Counted from the first letter of the stretch, positions 8,510 to 18,971 are shown. The stretch is 64,000 bases of DNA from Sphingomonadales bacterium 39-57-19 (GCA_002282385.1 NCJG01000003.1:1-64000), one strand, 5' to 3'. Numbers and translations: made by a program. The notes: a model not told the origin generated them from the letters alone.

Positions 8510-9094
8510 GTGAACGCAATGGCCAATATTTCCGTCGCCGCTTTGGCTCTCATGCTGTCGGCGCAAGCCCCGGCACAAAATGCCCCCGCTTCGCAGCCGG
8601 GTGACGAGAAGATCAACCAGTTGATCGTCTATGGCGACGACAAATGCCCCGAAAGCCAAGGCGCCGAAATCGTCGTCTGCGCGCGGATGGGGGAGGCGGA
8701 CCGGTACCGCATTCCGTCGTCCTTGCGCGGCGACCCCAATGACCCGCGCAATCAGGCGATGTCCGAACGGATCAAATCCTACGAATATGTGGGCGCCAGC
8801 GGCACGATGAGCTGCTCGGCATCGGGTGCTGGCGGCTTTACCGGATGTGGGCTGAAAGAAATTGACCGCGCCTATGCCGAAAAAGCGCAGGACCCCGGCA
8901 TTGTCTTTGGCCGCTTGATTGCCGCCGAACGCGCCAAGCGCATGGCGGGCATCGATGCAGAGGCTGCCGAAGTTGAAGCACGCGTGACCGAATTCGAGAA
9001 GGGCCGCGCCGAACGCGAGGCGAAGTTGCAGGCGGAACTGGATGCCAAGGAAGCGGCGTCTGCCGACGCAGAGCCGCTGCCTGAGCCCAAATAA
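8510..9094 (+). CDS. Conserved secreted protein of unknown function
   Basis: A 194-residue protein that I cannot place in a named family. It starts with GTG at 8510, eight bases after GGAG, and has a short signal peptide ending near SAQAPAQ. The middle is polar with cysteines at about 46, 57, 104 and 112 that could form disulfides in the periplasm. The C-terminal 60 residues are a Glu/Ala/Lys/Arg-rich coiled coil. Similar short proteins with this combination are, to my knowledge, seen in sphingomonads. It lies alone between coq7 and the convergent DUF885 gene, and no function is proposed. Confidence 0.75.
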   Translation: MNAMANISVAALALMLSAQAPAQNAPASQPGDEKINQLIVYGDDKCPESQGAEIVVCARMGEADRYRIPSSLRGDPNDPRNQAMSERIKSYEYVGASGTMSCSASGAGGFTGCGLKEIDRAYAEKAQDPGIVFGRLIAAERAKRMAGIDAEAAEVEARVTEFEKGRAEREAKLQAELDAKEAASADAEPLPEPK

Positions 9095-9100
9095 GCGGGC

Positions 9101-10852
9101 TTAGCCCTTCGCTTTTTCCGCGGCGACCCAATCCTTAATCTGCTGCTCCAACACATCGAGCGGGACTGAGCCTTGACCCAGCACCGCGTCGTGGAACGCC
9201 GCAAGGTTGAATTTCGGGCCAAGCTCTTTGGTCGCCATGGTCCGCAATTCACGGATCTTCAGCTCGCCCAATTTATAGGCCAGTGCCTGGCCGGGCCAGC
9301 TGATGTAGCGGTTGACCTCGGCTTCGATATTGGCGGCCGACAGCGCGCTGTTGTCGGTCATGAAATCGATCGCCTGTTGCTTGCTCCAACCCTTGGCATG
9401 AATGCCGGTGTCGACGACCAAGCGGCATGCGCGCCACATTTCATAGGACAGGCGTCCCATGTCCTTTGCCGGGGTATCATATAGGCCCATTTCGATGCCC
9501 AACCGCTCGGAGTAGAGGCCCCAGCCTTCGGTAAAGGCGGTGAAGAATGCGCCATATTTGCGGAAGTCCGACAAGGGCAATTCTTGCTGCAAAGCGATTT
9601 GGTGGTGATGCCCGGGGACACCCTCATGCACCGACAAGGCGGGAATTTCCCAGAACGGGCGCTGGTTCAGTTTCGACGTGTTGACGAAATAGGTTCCGGA
9701 GATGCCGATTTCTGGCGAACCTTGGTTATAATAAGCCGTCGTGGTGCCTTCGGCGGTTTCCGCCGGAATTTCCTTTATGCCATAGGGCAAGCGGGGCAGG
9801 CGGCCGAACAGGCTGGGCATTTTGCCATCGATGATCTTGGTCACCCGCGCGACCTTCTCCATCAGCTCTTCGGGCGTTTTGGCGTAATATTGCGGGTCGG
9901 TCCGCAAATGCTGGATAAACGCCTCGCGGCTTGGATATCCCGCCTGTGATGCGACCTCGACCATCTCGGCGCGAATGCGTGCCACTTCGTTCAGGCCGAT
10001 TTGGTGGATTTGCTCTGCGGTCAGGGACGTCGTTGTTTCTTCACGAACCCGGAATGCGTAATATTTGTCACCGCCCGGTTGCGCCGATACGCCGGGTGCT
10101 GTGGCGCACGCTGGCTTGTAGCTTGCGGTATACCATGCGAGTTGTTTGTTCAGCGCAGGGTGAATGACCGTGCGGATTGTGGCTTCGGCCGCTTTGGCAA
10201 GGCTTGCAAAGTCCGCTTCGGAAACGCCCGCGGGCCGCTTTTTCGCATAAGGTTCGTAGAAACGCGACTTGTTTACGTCGGTCGTAATCAGCCCGCTGAT
10301 CGTTCCTTCAAAACCCTTTAGCGTGACGCAGGGCTGGGTATATTTGCCCTTGATTGCGACATTGGCCACCGCGATATTTTCATCATTCACCCGCGCATAT
10401 TGGGCGAGCCGTGCGTTGTAGCTTTCAAAATCCGCCTTGGTGCGGAACGGCAGATTTTGCGCCATGCCGGCCAGTTGCTGGTGCCAGCTGGAATAGGTTG
10501 TGAAATTGATCGCGCGTTGCCCGAAACTGTTGCCTTCGATTGTTGAGTTCAGCGCGCGGCGTAATATGCCCGCCTCAACCTTTGATGCGGCATTCAACGA
10601 ATCCGAAGGGATGGCATTTAGCCGTGTGAGAAACTTCGCGGCATCGGCGGCGCGGCGGTCCTGTGCGGCCAGCGTGTAGTCGCCAAGTTCCGATGCATAA
10701 TCATTCACGCCCAGCGCGCTGGCATAGACCGGCTGTTCCTTCAACGAAGCCGCCCACACATCGTTCACCAGCGTGACAAGGTCGCCATTGGCGTCGGCAT
10801 GTGCCGGAACGGCAAGGGCCAAAATCGATCCAGCGAGTAATAATTTGCGCAT
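9101..10852 (-). CDS. DUF885 family metallopeptidase-like lipoprotein/secreted protein
   Basis: A 583-residue exported protein of the DUF885 family. The signal peptide is MRKLLLAGSILALAVPAHA. The predicted zinc site is HEGVPGHHHQ, an HExxH-like motif within LSVHEGVPGHH, followed by EGWGLYSERLG, which supplies the downstream glutamate. The family is related to thermolysin-like and carboxypeptidase Taq folds, and substrates are mostly unknown. ATG at 10852 is chosen because GAGGAG precedes it by seven bases and it opens a clean signal peptide, whereas the longer frame to 10924 does not. Its stop lies six bases from that of the convergent upstream gene. Confidence 0.9.
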   Translation of the reverse strand: MRKLLLAGSILALAVPAHADANGDLVTLVNDVWAASLKEQPVYASALGVNDYASELGDYTLAAQDRRAADAAKFLTRLNAIPSDSLNAASKVEAGILRRALNSTIEGNSFGQRAINFTTYSSWHQQLAGMAQNLPFRTKADFESYNARLAQYARVNDENIAVANVAIKGKYTQPCVTLKGFEGTISGLITTDVNKSRFYEPYAKKRPAGVSEADFASLAKAAEATIRTVIHPALNKQLAWYTASYKPACATAPGVSAQPGGDKYYAFRVREETTTSLTAEQIHQIGLNEVARIRAEMVEVASQAGYPSREAFIQHLRTDPQYYAKTPEELMEKVARVTKIIDGKMPSLFGRLPRLPYGIKEIPAETAEGTTTAYYNQGSPEIGISGTYFVNTSKLNQRPFWEIPALSVHEGVPGHHHQIALQQELPLSDFRKYGAFFTAFTEGWGLYSERLGIEMGLYDTPAKDMGRLSYEMWRACRLVVDTGIHAKGWSKQQAIDFMTDNSALSAANIEAEVNRYISWPGQALAYKLGELKIRELRTMATKELGPKFNLAAFHDAVLGQGSVPLDVLEQQIKDWVAAEKAKG

Positions 10853-10954
10853 TGGGCGTCTCCTCGAAATAACAGTGTGCGGACTAAAGCAGGGGCGAAC
10901 GCAATTGACCAGACCCTTCCGCAAGTCCCGCGCCCTTGGCCAATGGCTGTTTGG

Positions 10955-11998
10955 TCAGCGGTAATTGTCGACGATATCGAACATTGCGGTGATTTGGTCC
11001 CGCTCGCTTTGGCTGAGCTCGGGCCGCCAGATATCGAATATCAGCACCAGCCGGTCATAGGCGCTGTTGTTCCACGCCTCATGTTCGACACTGTCATCAA
11101 AGGCGATGACTTTGCCTTCCTGCCATTCAATCGTCGAGCCACCGACACGAAAGCCGCAATCGGGCGGAACGACCAAAGGTAAATGGCAGATAAAGCGGCT
11201 GTTCAACATGCCGCTATGCGGCGGGATTTTCGCGCCGGGCCGCAAAAGCGATAGCATCACAGACGGCGCGCGCGGGCCAATGTGACATAGCGGCACATGG
11301 TCCATCACGGCGCGATAAATGTTGGGGCAACGCGCGATATGTTCGTCTACCGCTGCGCCATTTTGCCACAGATGCAGCGTGCTCCAGTCCGCATTTTCCA
11401 AAAGGCCATGATGGTCCTGCTGCGGCCGGGCGTTGGCCATTTTCATATATGGCTGGAAACCGTCATGCTGCGCCAGCAAGGAAAGCGCCTCACGCTGCAT
11501 GTCGGGGAACACAGCCTCCAGCTGTGCCACCCAGTCCCACGGCTTTGTGTCGGCAAATTCGACATGCGCCATATCGGGATAATAATGTGCCATCGGCTTT
11601 TGCGGAAATTGCCGATATTCCGCAGGTCGCGGCACATCGCCAAACATCATATCGAGCGATTTGCGAAACCGTGGATGCTGCTGTTCGCGGGTAAAGCCTG
11701 CTGCGCGCATTCCATCGATCAATGTTTGACGGAACAGATCCGCCAGCCATGTGACCGCGACGTGCGCGCGCGCAATTTCTGTCGCAACTGCGGGGTCGGA
11801 CGATGGCCGCGCTGCGGCCGTGCGAATGGCGGCACTATAATAAGCATTGGCGGCCCGGCGGTCACCGGCCTCACGCCGTCGGTCGGCTTTGGCAATCAGT
11901 GCGATGATGTCAAAACGGTCCGCCGTCAGCCGCGCATCTGCCTCCGCCTCGGACGGGAAACCGGCTGGGGTCTTGGGTTCTGCGGACGACATTGCCAA
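10955..11998 (-). CDS. Aspartyl/asparaginyl beta-hydroxylase domain protein
   Basis: A predicted Fe(II)/2-oxoglutarate dioxygenase of 347 residues. The N-terminal 130 residues are helical and Ala-rich. The C-terminal jelly-roll domain has the family landmarks: PPHSGMLNSRFICHLPL (first iron histidine and 2-oxoglutarate arginine region), CGFRVGG, the EGK-AFDD strand, and the second histidine in DSVEHEAWN. Related bacterial proteins hydroxylate Asp/Asn side chains or act in lipid A 2-hydroxylation (LpxO type). The substrate here cannot be told. It is followed on the same strand by no linked gene. gltB ends 43 bases beyond its start, so co-transcription with gltB is possible. Confidence 0.88.
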   Translation of the reverse strand: MAMSSAEPKTPAGFPSEAEADARLTADRFDIIALIAKADRRREAGDRRAANAYYSAAIRTAAARPSSDPAVATEIARAHVAVTWLADLFRQTLIDGMRAAGFTREQQHPRFRKSLDMMFGDVPRPAEYRQFPQKPMAHYYPDMAHVEFADTKPWDWVAQLEAVFPDMQREALSLLAQHDGFQPYMKMANARPQQDHHGLLENADWSTLHLWQNGAAVDEHIARCPNIYRAVMDHVPLCHIGPRAPSVMLSLLRPGAKIPPHSGMLNSRFICHLPLVVPPDCGFRVGGSTIEWQEGKVIAFDDSVEHEAWNNSAYDRLVLIFDIWRPELSQSERDQITAMFDIVDNYR

Positions 11999-12041
11999 GC
12001 ATTACGCCATTGCAAGGCGCTTTGGCAATGTCAGGCGCCAC

Positions 12042-15000
12042 CTATTCCGCAGCTTCCAGCACCTCATGGTCGGAAAGCGGCTGGCTCAAGCGCGTCAGCA
12101 TTTCCTTCGGGCATATTTGCCAGAATTCACCGCGCCTGCGGTCCCAATCTTCAAGCAATGATTGCGACCATGCGCTATCCGTGGATTGGGCATGCGCGGT
12201 GATCAGCGACTTCAGCTGGTCTTCCCAATAAGCGCTGTCGAGCCGTTGCCAGACAATGCTGTCCGGATTGGCCATCTTTGCAAAATCACCTTCGGTGTCG
12301 AGCACAAATGCCATGCCGCCGGTCATGCCTGCACCAAAGTTGCTGCCAACCTTGCCCAAGATGACCGCCATGCCGCCCGTCATATATTCCAGACCGTTTG
12401 ATCCGCAGCCTTCGACCACAACATGCGCGCCGGAGTTGCGGACGGCAAAGCGTTCGCCAGCCTGTCCTGCCGCCAACAACCGTCCCGACGTTGCGCCATA
12501 GAGCACAGTATTGCCGATGATGCTGTTCTGCTGACTGGTGAGCGGGCTGCTGACCGTTGGCCGCACGATGATGGTGCCGCCCGAAAGCCCCTTGCCGACA
12601 TAGTCATTGGCATCGCCAAACACTTCCAAGGTGATACCCTGACACAGGAATGCGCCAAGCGATTGTCCCGCCGAACCACGCAAACGCACATGGACATGCC
12701 CTTCAGAAAGGCCCTTCATCCCATACAGTCTCGTGATTTCGGAACTGAACCGCGTGCCAACCGCGCGATGGGTGTTGCGGACATTATAGGTCAGCTGCAT
12801 TTTTTCGCGCCGTTCGAACACCGGCTTTGCATCATGGATCATCTGCGCATCAAGGCTGTCGGGCACTTCATTGCGGAATGTCGGGATGCTGAAGCGGCGC
12901 GCGCTGTCGGGCGCGTCGACCTTGGCAAGGATGGGGTTGAGATCGAGATCGTCCAAATGCTCCGCACCGCGGCTGACCTGACGCAGCAGCTCGGTACGGC
13001 CAATGACTTCGTCCAGGCTGCGATAGCCAAGCTTGGCTAGAATCTCGCGCACTTCCTCTGCAATGAAGGTCATCAGGTTGATGACCTTTTCAGGCGTGCC
13101 CGTGAATTTCTTGCGCAAGGCTTCGTCCTGAACACAGACCCCAACGGGGCAGGTGTTGGAATGACACTGGCGCACCATGATGCAGCCCATGGCGACAAGG
13201 CTAAGCGTGCCGATGCCAAATTCTTCCGCGCCCAAGATTGCGGCAATCACAATGTCGCGTCCAGTTTTCAGCCCGCCATCGGTGCGCAGCTTGATACGAT
13301 GCCGCAGGCCGTTGAGCGTCAGCACCTGATTGGCTTCGGACAGCCCCATTTCCCATGGTGTCCCTGCATATTTGATGCTGGTTTGCGGGCTTGCGCCCGT
13401 GCCGCCCACATTGCCCGAGACGAGGATGACGTCGGCATGCGCTTTTGCCACACCGGCGGCGATGGTGCCGATGCCCGCTGCACTGACCAGCTTGACGCAC
13501 ACCCGCGCGCGCGGGTTGATTTGCTTCAGGTCGTAGATCAGCTGGGCAAGGTCTTCGATCGAGTAAATGTCATGGTGCGGTGGCGGTGAAATGAGTGTCA
13601 CGCCCGGCGTCGAATGCCGCAGACGCGCAATCATTTCGGTGACCTTGAAACCGGGCAACTGGCCGCCTTCACCGGGCTTTGCGCCCTGAGCGACCTTGAT
13701 TTCAATTTCCTCGCACGCGCCAAGATATTCGGCGGTTACACCGAAACGGCCACTGGCGATTTGTTTGATGACGCTGTTGGCGTTGTCGCCATTTTCATAT
13801 GGCTTGAACCGCTTGCTGTCTTCGCCACCTTCGCCGGATACAGCCTTTGCGCCAATCCGGTTCATGGCAATGGCCAGTGTCTCATGCGCCTCGGGCGACA
13901 ATGCGCCAAGCGACATGCCCGGCGTGACAAAGCGTTTGCGAATTTCGGTGATCGCTTCGACTTCATCAATCGCAACGGGTTCTTTCGCGAAGTTGAACTC
14001 CAACAAATCGCGCAAGTAAATCGGCGGCAGTTCCCGCACGCCTTGGGCAAATTGGGTGTAGGTCGAATAGCTGTCATTCGCGACTGAGCTTTGCAACAAA
14101 TGCATCAGGCCCGCCGAATAGGCATGCTCTTCGCCGCCATTGCGTTGCTTGTAAAAGCCGCCAACGGGCAAGCGTGCAACGGCGGTGTCAAACGCCTCTT
14201 CATGGCGATCACGTGCGTTTACATAGAGCGAATGATATCCCTCGCCCGAAATCTTGTTCGGCATTCCGGGGAAGAAGTCGTTGACCAAGGCACGCGACAG
14301 GCCAACGGCTTCGAAATTATAGCCGCCACGATAGCTGGAGATGACCGCGATGCCCATTTTGGACATGATCTTCAACAGCCCTTCATTGATGGCCGTGCGG
14401 TAATTCTCGACCGCTTGGGTCAGGGCCAAACCACCCAACAGCCCGCGCGCATGGCGGTCGCCAATTGCGGCTTCGGCCAGATATGCGTTTACCGTGGTTG
14501 CGCCAACGCCAATGAGCACTGCGAAATAATGCGTGTCGAGACATTCGGCAGAGCGGACGTTGATCGACGAATAGCTGCGCAAACCGTTGCGCACCAAATG
14601 CGTGTGCACTGCAGCAGCGGCAAGGATCATGGCGATGCCCACGCGATCGGCGCTGATATTTTCGTCGGTCAGGAACAGCTCGGATTTGCCCATGCGCACG
14701 GCGGCGACGGCTTCTTCGCGGATACGCGTGATGGCAGCGCGCAGACCTTCTTGTCCTTCGGAAATATCATAGGTGCAGTCAATTTCTGCGCCCGCTGCGC
14801 CAAAGGCAGACTTTAACCGGCGCCAGTCATGCGATGTGAGCACAGGGCTGGCAAGGACAAGCACGTCGGCGTTCTGGCTCTTTTCTTCCAAAATGTTGGC
14901 AAGGTTCGAGAAACGCGTTTTAAGGCTCATCACATGCCGCTCACGCAGGCTGTCGATGGGCGGGTTTGTCACTTGGCTGAAATTCTGGCGGAAAAACTGG

Positions 15001-16568
15001 CTGATCAGGCGCGGCTTATCGCTGATGACGGCGAGCGGCGTGTCATCGCCCATCGATCCAATGGCTTCCTTGCCATCTTCGATCATCGGCGCGAGGATCA
15101 TTTCGACATCTTCAAGCGTCATGCCGGCAGCGACCTGACGCTTGGTCAGTTCCGCGCGCGACCACGCCGGGGCATCATCCTGCCCGACGTCGGGCAAGTC
15201 GGTGATGGCCCGGAAACCACGCACGAGTGCGCCATAATCTTGCTCTGCCGAGATGCGGTCTTTCAACTCGCCATCGCGGTACAATTTGCCTTCGTCGAGG
15301 TTGACGGCAATCATTTGGCCGGGGCCAAGGCGGCCCTTTTCCAATATTGTCGTTTCGGGAAGAACGACCATGCCGGTTTCGGAACCGATGACGAGCAGAT
15401 TGTCCGACGTGCGGCTGTAGCGCAGCGGGCGAAGGGCGTTGCGATCAACGCCTGCAACCGCCCAATGGCCATCGGTCATGGCAAGCGCAGCGGGGCCATC
15501 CCATGGCTCCATGACGCTGGACATATATTCATACATTGCGCGGTGTGACGCGGGCAGATTGGGGTTTGACTGCCATGCTTCGGGGATCAGCATCAGCTTT
15601 GCCGTTGGTGCTTCCTTGCCCGAACGAACAAGCGTTTCGAACACGGCATCAAGCGCTGCAGTGTCCGATGAACCCGCCGGAATGACGGGCTTAATGTCAT
15701 CAGAATGCGCACCAAAGGCAATGCTGGCCATTTTGATTTCGTGGCTCTTCATCCAATTCTGGTTACCACGGATCGTGTTGATTTCGCCATTATGCGCAAG
15801 GCCGCGGAACGGTTGCGCCAACCACCATTGGGGGAAGGTATTGGTCGAATAACGCTGGTGGAAAATCGCGACGCGGCTTTCAAAACGGTCGTCCTGAAGA
15901 TCGGGGTAAAAGACCGAAAGGCTCTCGGCGAGGAACAGACCTTTGTAGACAATCGACCGGCACGACAGCGAGCAGATATAAAAATCGCGAATTTGCGCGG
16001 CGATGATTTTCTTCTCAATCCGGCGGCGGACGAGGTAGAGATTCTTTTCAAACTCAGTCGCATCAACCGCATCGGGCATTGGGCCCGCGATCATGATCTG
16101 TTCGATTTCGGGCCGTGTCGCCTGCGCCTTGGTGCCGATAACCGACACGTCGACCGGCACCTGACGCCAGCCATAAATGGTGTAGCCCGCGTCGATGATT
16201 TCCGCCTCGACAATCGTCCGGCAGTTTTCTTGTGCGCTCAGGTCGGTGCGCGGCAGGAACACCATGCCGACCGCCAAACGGTTTGGCATCGGGCGGTGGC
16301 CGCTGTCTGATATGGCATCGTCAAAGAAGCGGACCGGCAAGTCGATATGCAGCCCCGCGCCGTCGCCCGTCTTGCCGTCAGCATCAACGGCACCACGGTG
16401 CCAAACGGCTTTGAGCGCCTCAATTCCGGCGGCCACCACGCGGCGTGATGGCTTGCCATCGGTCGCGGCAATCAAGCCAACGCCGCAGGCATCACCTTCG
16501 GATTCCGGGTAATACATGCCCTCGTTGGCGAGGCGTTCATGTTCGGGGGTGGGGTAGAATATGGTCAT
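12042..16568 (-). CDS. gltB: Glutamate synthase (NADPH) large subunit
   Basis: The 1508-residue alpha subunit of GOGAT converts 2-oxoglutarate and glutamine to two glutamates. Its N-terminal class II amidotransferase domain uses the cysteine in DACGVGLI (about residue 28) after removal of a short propeptide. The central and FMN-binding synthase domains follow, and the [3Fe-4S] cysteines are in CIMVRQCHSNTCPVGVC (about 1140-1156). The C-terminal GXGXG beta-helix domain is present (GGTIIV, GNTVLYGATSG). The gene starts four bases inside the gltD stop (ATGA), so the order is gltD-gltB with coupled translation. All domains look intact. Confidence 0.98.
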   Translation of the reverse strand: MTIFYPTPEHERLANEGMYYPESEGDACGVGLIAATDGKPSRRVVAAGIEALKAVWHRGAVDADGKTGDGAGLHIDLPVRFFDDAISDSGHRPMPNRLAVGMVFLPRTDLSAQENCRTIVEAEIIDAGYTIYGWRQVPVDVSVIGTKAQATRPEIEQIMIAGPMPDAVDATEFEKNLYLVRRRIEKKIIAAQIRDFYICSLSCRSIVYKGLFLAESLSVFYPDLQDDRFESRVAIFHQRYSTNTFPQWWLAQPFRGLAHNGEINTIRGNQNWMKSHEIKMASIAFGAHSDDIKPVIPAGSSDTAALDAVFETLVRSGKEAPTAKLMLIPEAWQSNPNLPASHRAMYEYMSSVMEPWDGPAALAMTDGHWAVAGVDRNALRPLRYSRTSDNLLVIGSETGMVVLPETTILEKGRLGPGQMIAVNLDEGKLYRDGELKDRISAEQDYGALVRGFRAITDLPDVGQDDAPAWSRAELTKRQVAAGMTLEDVEMILAPMIEDGKEAIGSMGDDTPLAVISDKPRLISQFFRQNFSQVTNPPIDSLRERHVMSLKTRFSNLANILEEKSQNADVLVLASPVLTSHDWRRLKSAFGAAGAEIDCTYDISEGQEGLRAAITRIREEAVAAVRMGKSELFLTDENISADRVGIAMILAAAAVHTHLVRNGLRSYSSINVRSAECLDTHYFAVLIGVGATTVNAYLAEAAIGDRHARGLLGGLALTQAVENYRTAINEGLLKIMSKMGIAVISSYRGGYNFEAVGLSRALVNDFFPGMPNKISGEGYHSLYVNARDRHEEAFDTAVARLPVGGFYKQRNGGEEHAYSAGLMHLLQSSVANDSYSTYTQFAQGVRELPPIYLRDLLEFNFAKEPVAIDEVEAITEIRKRFVTPGMSLGALSPEAHETLAIAMNRIGAKAVSGEGGEDSKRFKPYENGDNANSVIKQIASGRFGVTAEYLGACEEIEIKVAQGAKPGEGGQLPGFKVTEMIARLRHSTPGVTLISPPPHHDIYSIEDLAQLIYDLKQINPRARVCVKLVSAAGIGTIAAGVAKAHADVILVSGNVGGTGASPQTSIKYAGTPWEMGLSEANQVLTLNGLRHRIKLRTDGGLKTGRDIVIAAILGAEEFGIGTLSLVAMGCIMVRQCHSNTCPVGVCVQDEALRKKFTGTPEKVINLMTFIAEEVREILAKLGYRSLDEVIGRTELLRQVSRGAEHLDDLDLNPILAKVDAPDSARRFSIPTFRNEVPDSLDAQMIHDAKPVFERREKMQLTYNVRNTHRAVGTRFSSEITRLYGMKGLSEGHVHVRLRGSAGQSLGAFLCQGITLEVFGDANDYVGKGLSGGTIIVRPTVSSPLTSQQNSIIGNTVLYGATSGRLLAAGQAGERFAVRNSGAHVVVEGCGSNGLEYMTGGMAVILGKVGSNFGAGMTGGMAFVLDTEGDFAKMANPDSIVWQRLDSAYWEDQLKSLITAHAQSTDSAWSQSLLEDWDRRRGEFWQICPKEMLTRLSQPLSDHEVLEAAE

Positions 16569-18007
16569 GCTGCAACCTTTTCACGGCTTGCTTTTGATTT
16601 TAGATAATTGTGCATATGCTGCGTCACATCGCGGCCATCGCGGATTGCCCAGACGACAAGGCTCGCACCGCGCACGATGTCGCCAATGGCGAACACACCG
16701 TCGAGGTTGGTCATCTGCGTATTATGGTCGACGCGAATGGTGCCCCAACGGGTGACGTTCAGGTCAGCCGCGCCGAACAACACAGGCAGATCTTCGGCTT
16801 CGAAACCAAGTGCGGTAATCACAAGGTCAGCATCCAGTGTGAAGTCACCTTGCGGATCATTTTCCGGCGCGCGGCGACCCGATGCGTCGGGGGCACCAAG
16901 GCGCATTTTCGAAACCTGAACCCGCTCGATCTTGCCATTGCCTTCAAAGCCCTTGGGGCCGGACAGCCACACAAACTCGACGCCTTCTTCTTCGGCATTG
17001 GCAACTTCACGCTGCGAACCGGGCATATTTTCGCGGTCGCGGCGGTAGAGGCATTTCACCGATTTTGCGCCTTGGCGGATGGCGGTGCGAACGCAATCCA
17101 TCGCGGTATCGCCGCCGCCAATGACGACGACATTCTTGCCCTCGGCATTCAGTGCGCCGCTTTCGAACGCGGGAACAGCATCGCCAAAGCCCTTGCGGTT
17201 GGACGCGGTCAAATAATCCAATGCCGCGACCACGCCATTCAGATCGCCGCCCGGCAATGAAACCGCGCGCGCCTTGTACACGCCGGTCGCAATCAACACG
17301 GCGTCATGCTTGGCGCGCAATGCGTCCAGCGTGGCGTCACGGCCAACTTCGAAATTGGGATGGAAATGGATGCCCGCATCCTCAAGCCGCTTTACGCGGC
17401 GCATGACGACGTCTTTCTCCAGCTTAAATCCGGGAATGCCATAGGTCAGCAGACCGCCCATACGGTCATAGCGGTCATACACATGCACGTCATATCCCGC
17501 GACGCGTAGATATTCTGCGGTGGTCAGGCCGCCGGGGCCGCCGCCAATGATGCCGACTGATTGTCCGCGCGATGGCCCGACCGCAACGGGTTCGACCCAG
17601 CCCTGTTCCCAAGCGGTGTCGGTGATATATTTTTCGACAGAGCCAATGGTCACGGCGTCGTGACCAGAAAATTCAATGACGCAATTGCCTTCGCACAAGC
17701 GATCTTGCGGGCAGATGCGGCCGCAAATTTCGGGCATGGTGCTGGTCAGATTGGAAAGCTCATACGCCTCACGCAAGCGCCCTTCGGCGGTCAGGCGCAG
17801 CCAATCCGGAATATGGTTGTGCAACGGGCAATGCACCGAACAATATGGCACGCCGCATTGCGAGCAACGCGATGCCTGATCCGCGGCGTCGTCGGACGCA
17901 TAACGTTCCGCGATTTCTGCAAAATCTTCTGCACGAAGCTGCGCAGCCCGCTTTTCAGGATAGGCCTGCGGTTTCGAGATAAATTTCAGCATCGGGTCTT
18001 TGGCCAC
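16565..18007 (-). CDS. gltD: Glutamate synthase small subunit
   Basis: The beta subunit of GOGAT passes electrons from NADPH through FAD to the alpha subunit. The N-terminal ferredoxin-like part has two cysteine clusters (CSQCGVPYCSVHCP at about 45-58 and CGRICPQDRLCEGNC near 92-106). These are followed by the FAD GGGPGGL motif and the NADPH GGGDTAMDC motif. The start is set by the ribosome site: AAGGAG lies eight bases before GTG at 18007, but only one base before the more upstream GTG at 18016, which is too close. The product is then about 480 residues starting MAKDPMLKF. Its stop overlaps the gltB start as ATGA. Confidence 0.97.
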   Translation of the reverse strand: MAKDPMLKFISKPQAYPEKRAAQLRAEDFAEIAERYASDDAADQASRCSQCGVPYCSVHCPLHNHIPDWLRLTAEGRLREAYELSNLTSTMPEICGRICPQDRLCEGNCVIEFSGHDAVTIGSVEKYITDTAWEQGWVEPVAVGPSRGQSVGIIGGGPGGLTTAEYLRVAGYDVHVYDRYDRMGGLLTYGIPGFKLEKDVVMRRVKRLEDAGIHFHPNFEVGRDATLDALRAKHDAVLIATGVYKARAVSLPGGDLNGVVAALDYLTASNRKGFGDAVPAFESGALNAEGKNVVVIGGGDTAMDCVRTAIRQGAKSVKCLYRRDRENMPGSQREVANAEEEGVEFVWLSGPKGFEGNGKIERVQVSKMRLGAPDASGRRAPENDPQGDFTLDADLVITALGFEAEDLPVLFGAADLNVTRWGTIRVDHNTQMTNLDGVFAIGDIVRGASLVVWAIRDGRDVTQHMHNYLKSKASREKVAA

Positions 18008-18015
18008 AGCGCACA

Positions 18016-18021
18016 CTCCTT
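18016..18021 (-). promoter_or_regulatory. Shine-Dalgarno site that decides the gltD start
   Basis: AAGGAG on the minus strand lies at 18021-18016, eight bases before the GTG at 18007. The alternative GTG at 18016 would overlap this site, so the shorter protein is preferred. Confidence 0.7.
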
Positions 18022-18170
18022 GAATATGCGCCGCGCCTACCGCGGCAAACGGCGGATGTCACCAATAAAACCGAATAATAGGACAGCCTAGCTGCCATAT
18101 GTCATATATTTTGTGCCCAAATGCGGGGTTCGCGCAATATTATTTCACATATTTATGACCGTTTCGGCCC

Positions 18171-18971
18171 TTACCGCATGGCCAGCCACAGCAAAGCCGC
18201 TGAACCCACAATGATTCGGTAATAGGCAAATGGTGCGAAGCCATATCGGCCCACCAGCGCCACGAGCGCTTTCACCACGATCACGGCAACTACAAATGCG
18301 GCGGTGAACCCAATGGCAATCATGTCGAGATCATCGGCACTCAGCAGTGCGCGATCTTTCCATAGCGCGTAGACGGTCGCGGCCATCATCGTTGGCACGG
18401 CGAGGAAAAAGGAAAACTCAGCCGCCGTTTTGCGTTCGACACCCATCATCAGCCCGCCCATGATCGTCGCGCCTGACCGGCTCACCCCGGGCAGCATCGC
18501 GGTGCACTGAATAAGGCCGATGGATAAGGCCGTGCCGAACGGTATGTCCTCAACCGAATGGAAGCGGACATTTTTCACGATCCGTTCAAGAACCAATATG
18601 ATTATGCCGCCGACGATAAGCGCGATGGCGACGATTTCGGGCGTTTGCATGGCGGCGCGAATGGCGTCGTACGCGACAACGCCGATGAGCAACGCTGGCA
18701 CAAAGCCGAGCAGGATGTTGCGCGTGAACGCGATTGGACCGGGTTGCACTTTCAACAACCCCATCCCGACGGCCCAGAAACGCTGCCAGTACACCAGCAA
18801 CACCGCCAATATTGCGCCCAGCTGGATGGCAATTTTGAACGCGATCGAACTGTTGTCGGTAAATCCGACCAGTTCACCGGCAAGTATGAGATGTCCGGTG
18901 GACGATACGGGCAGAAACTCCGTAAGCCCCTCGATAATACCGAGTAGTACGGCGATCAGCCAATCGCTCAC
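18171..18971 (-). CDS. uppP: Undecaprenyl-diphosphatase
   Basis: Integral membrane phosphatase that regenerates undecaprenyl phosphate for peptidoglycan and O-antigen-type glycan synthesis. It gives bacitracin resistance when abundant. The 266-residue protein has about seven membrane helices and both active-site motifs of the BacA/UppP family: EGLTEFLPVSSTGH at residues 14-27 and PGVSRSGATIMGG near 157-169. Its start overlaps the stop of the upstream NAD(P)-binding protein by four bases (ATGA), so the two share a transcript. Confidence 0.97.
   Translation of the reverse strand: MSDWLIAVLLGIIEGLTEFLPVSSTGHLILAGELVGFTDNSSIAFKIAIQLGAILAVLLVYWQRFWAVGMGLLKVQPGPIAFTRNILLGFVPALLIGVVAYDAIRAAMQTPEIVAIALIVGGIIILVLERIVKNVRFHSVEDIPFGTALSIGLIQCTAMLPGVSRSGATIMGGLMMGVERKTAAEFSFFLAVPTMMAATVYALWKDRALLSADDLDMIAIGFTAAFVVAVIVVKALVALVGRYGFAPFAYYRIIVGSAALLWLAMR

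Noticed and set aside
11297..12202. 301-codon plus-strand ORF
   Set aside because: It is antisense to the beta-hydroxylase and the end of gltB, with a Cys/Arg/His-rich composition typical of shadows.
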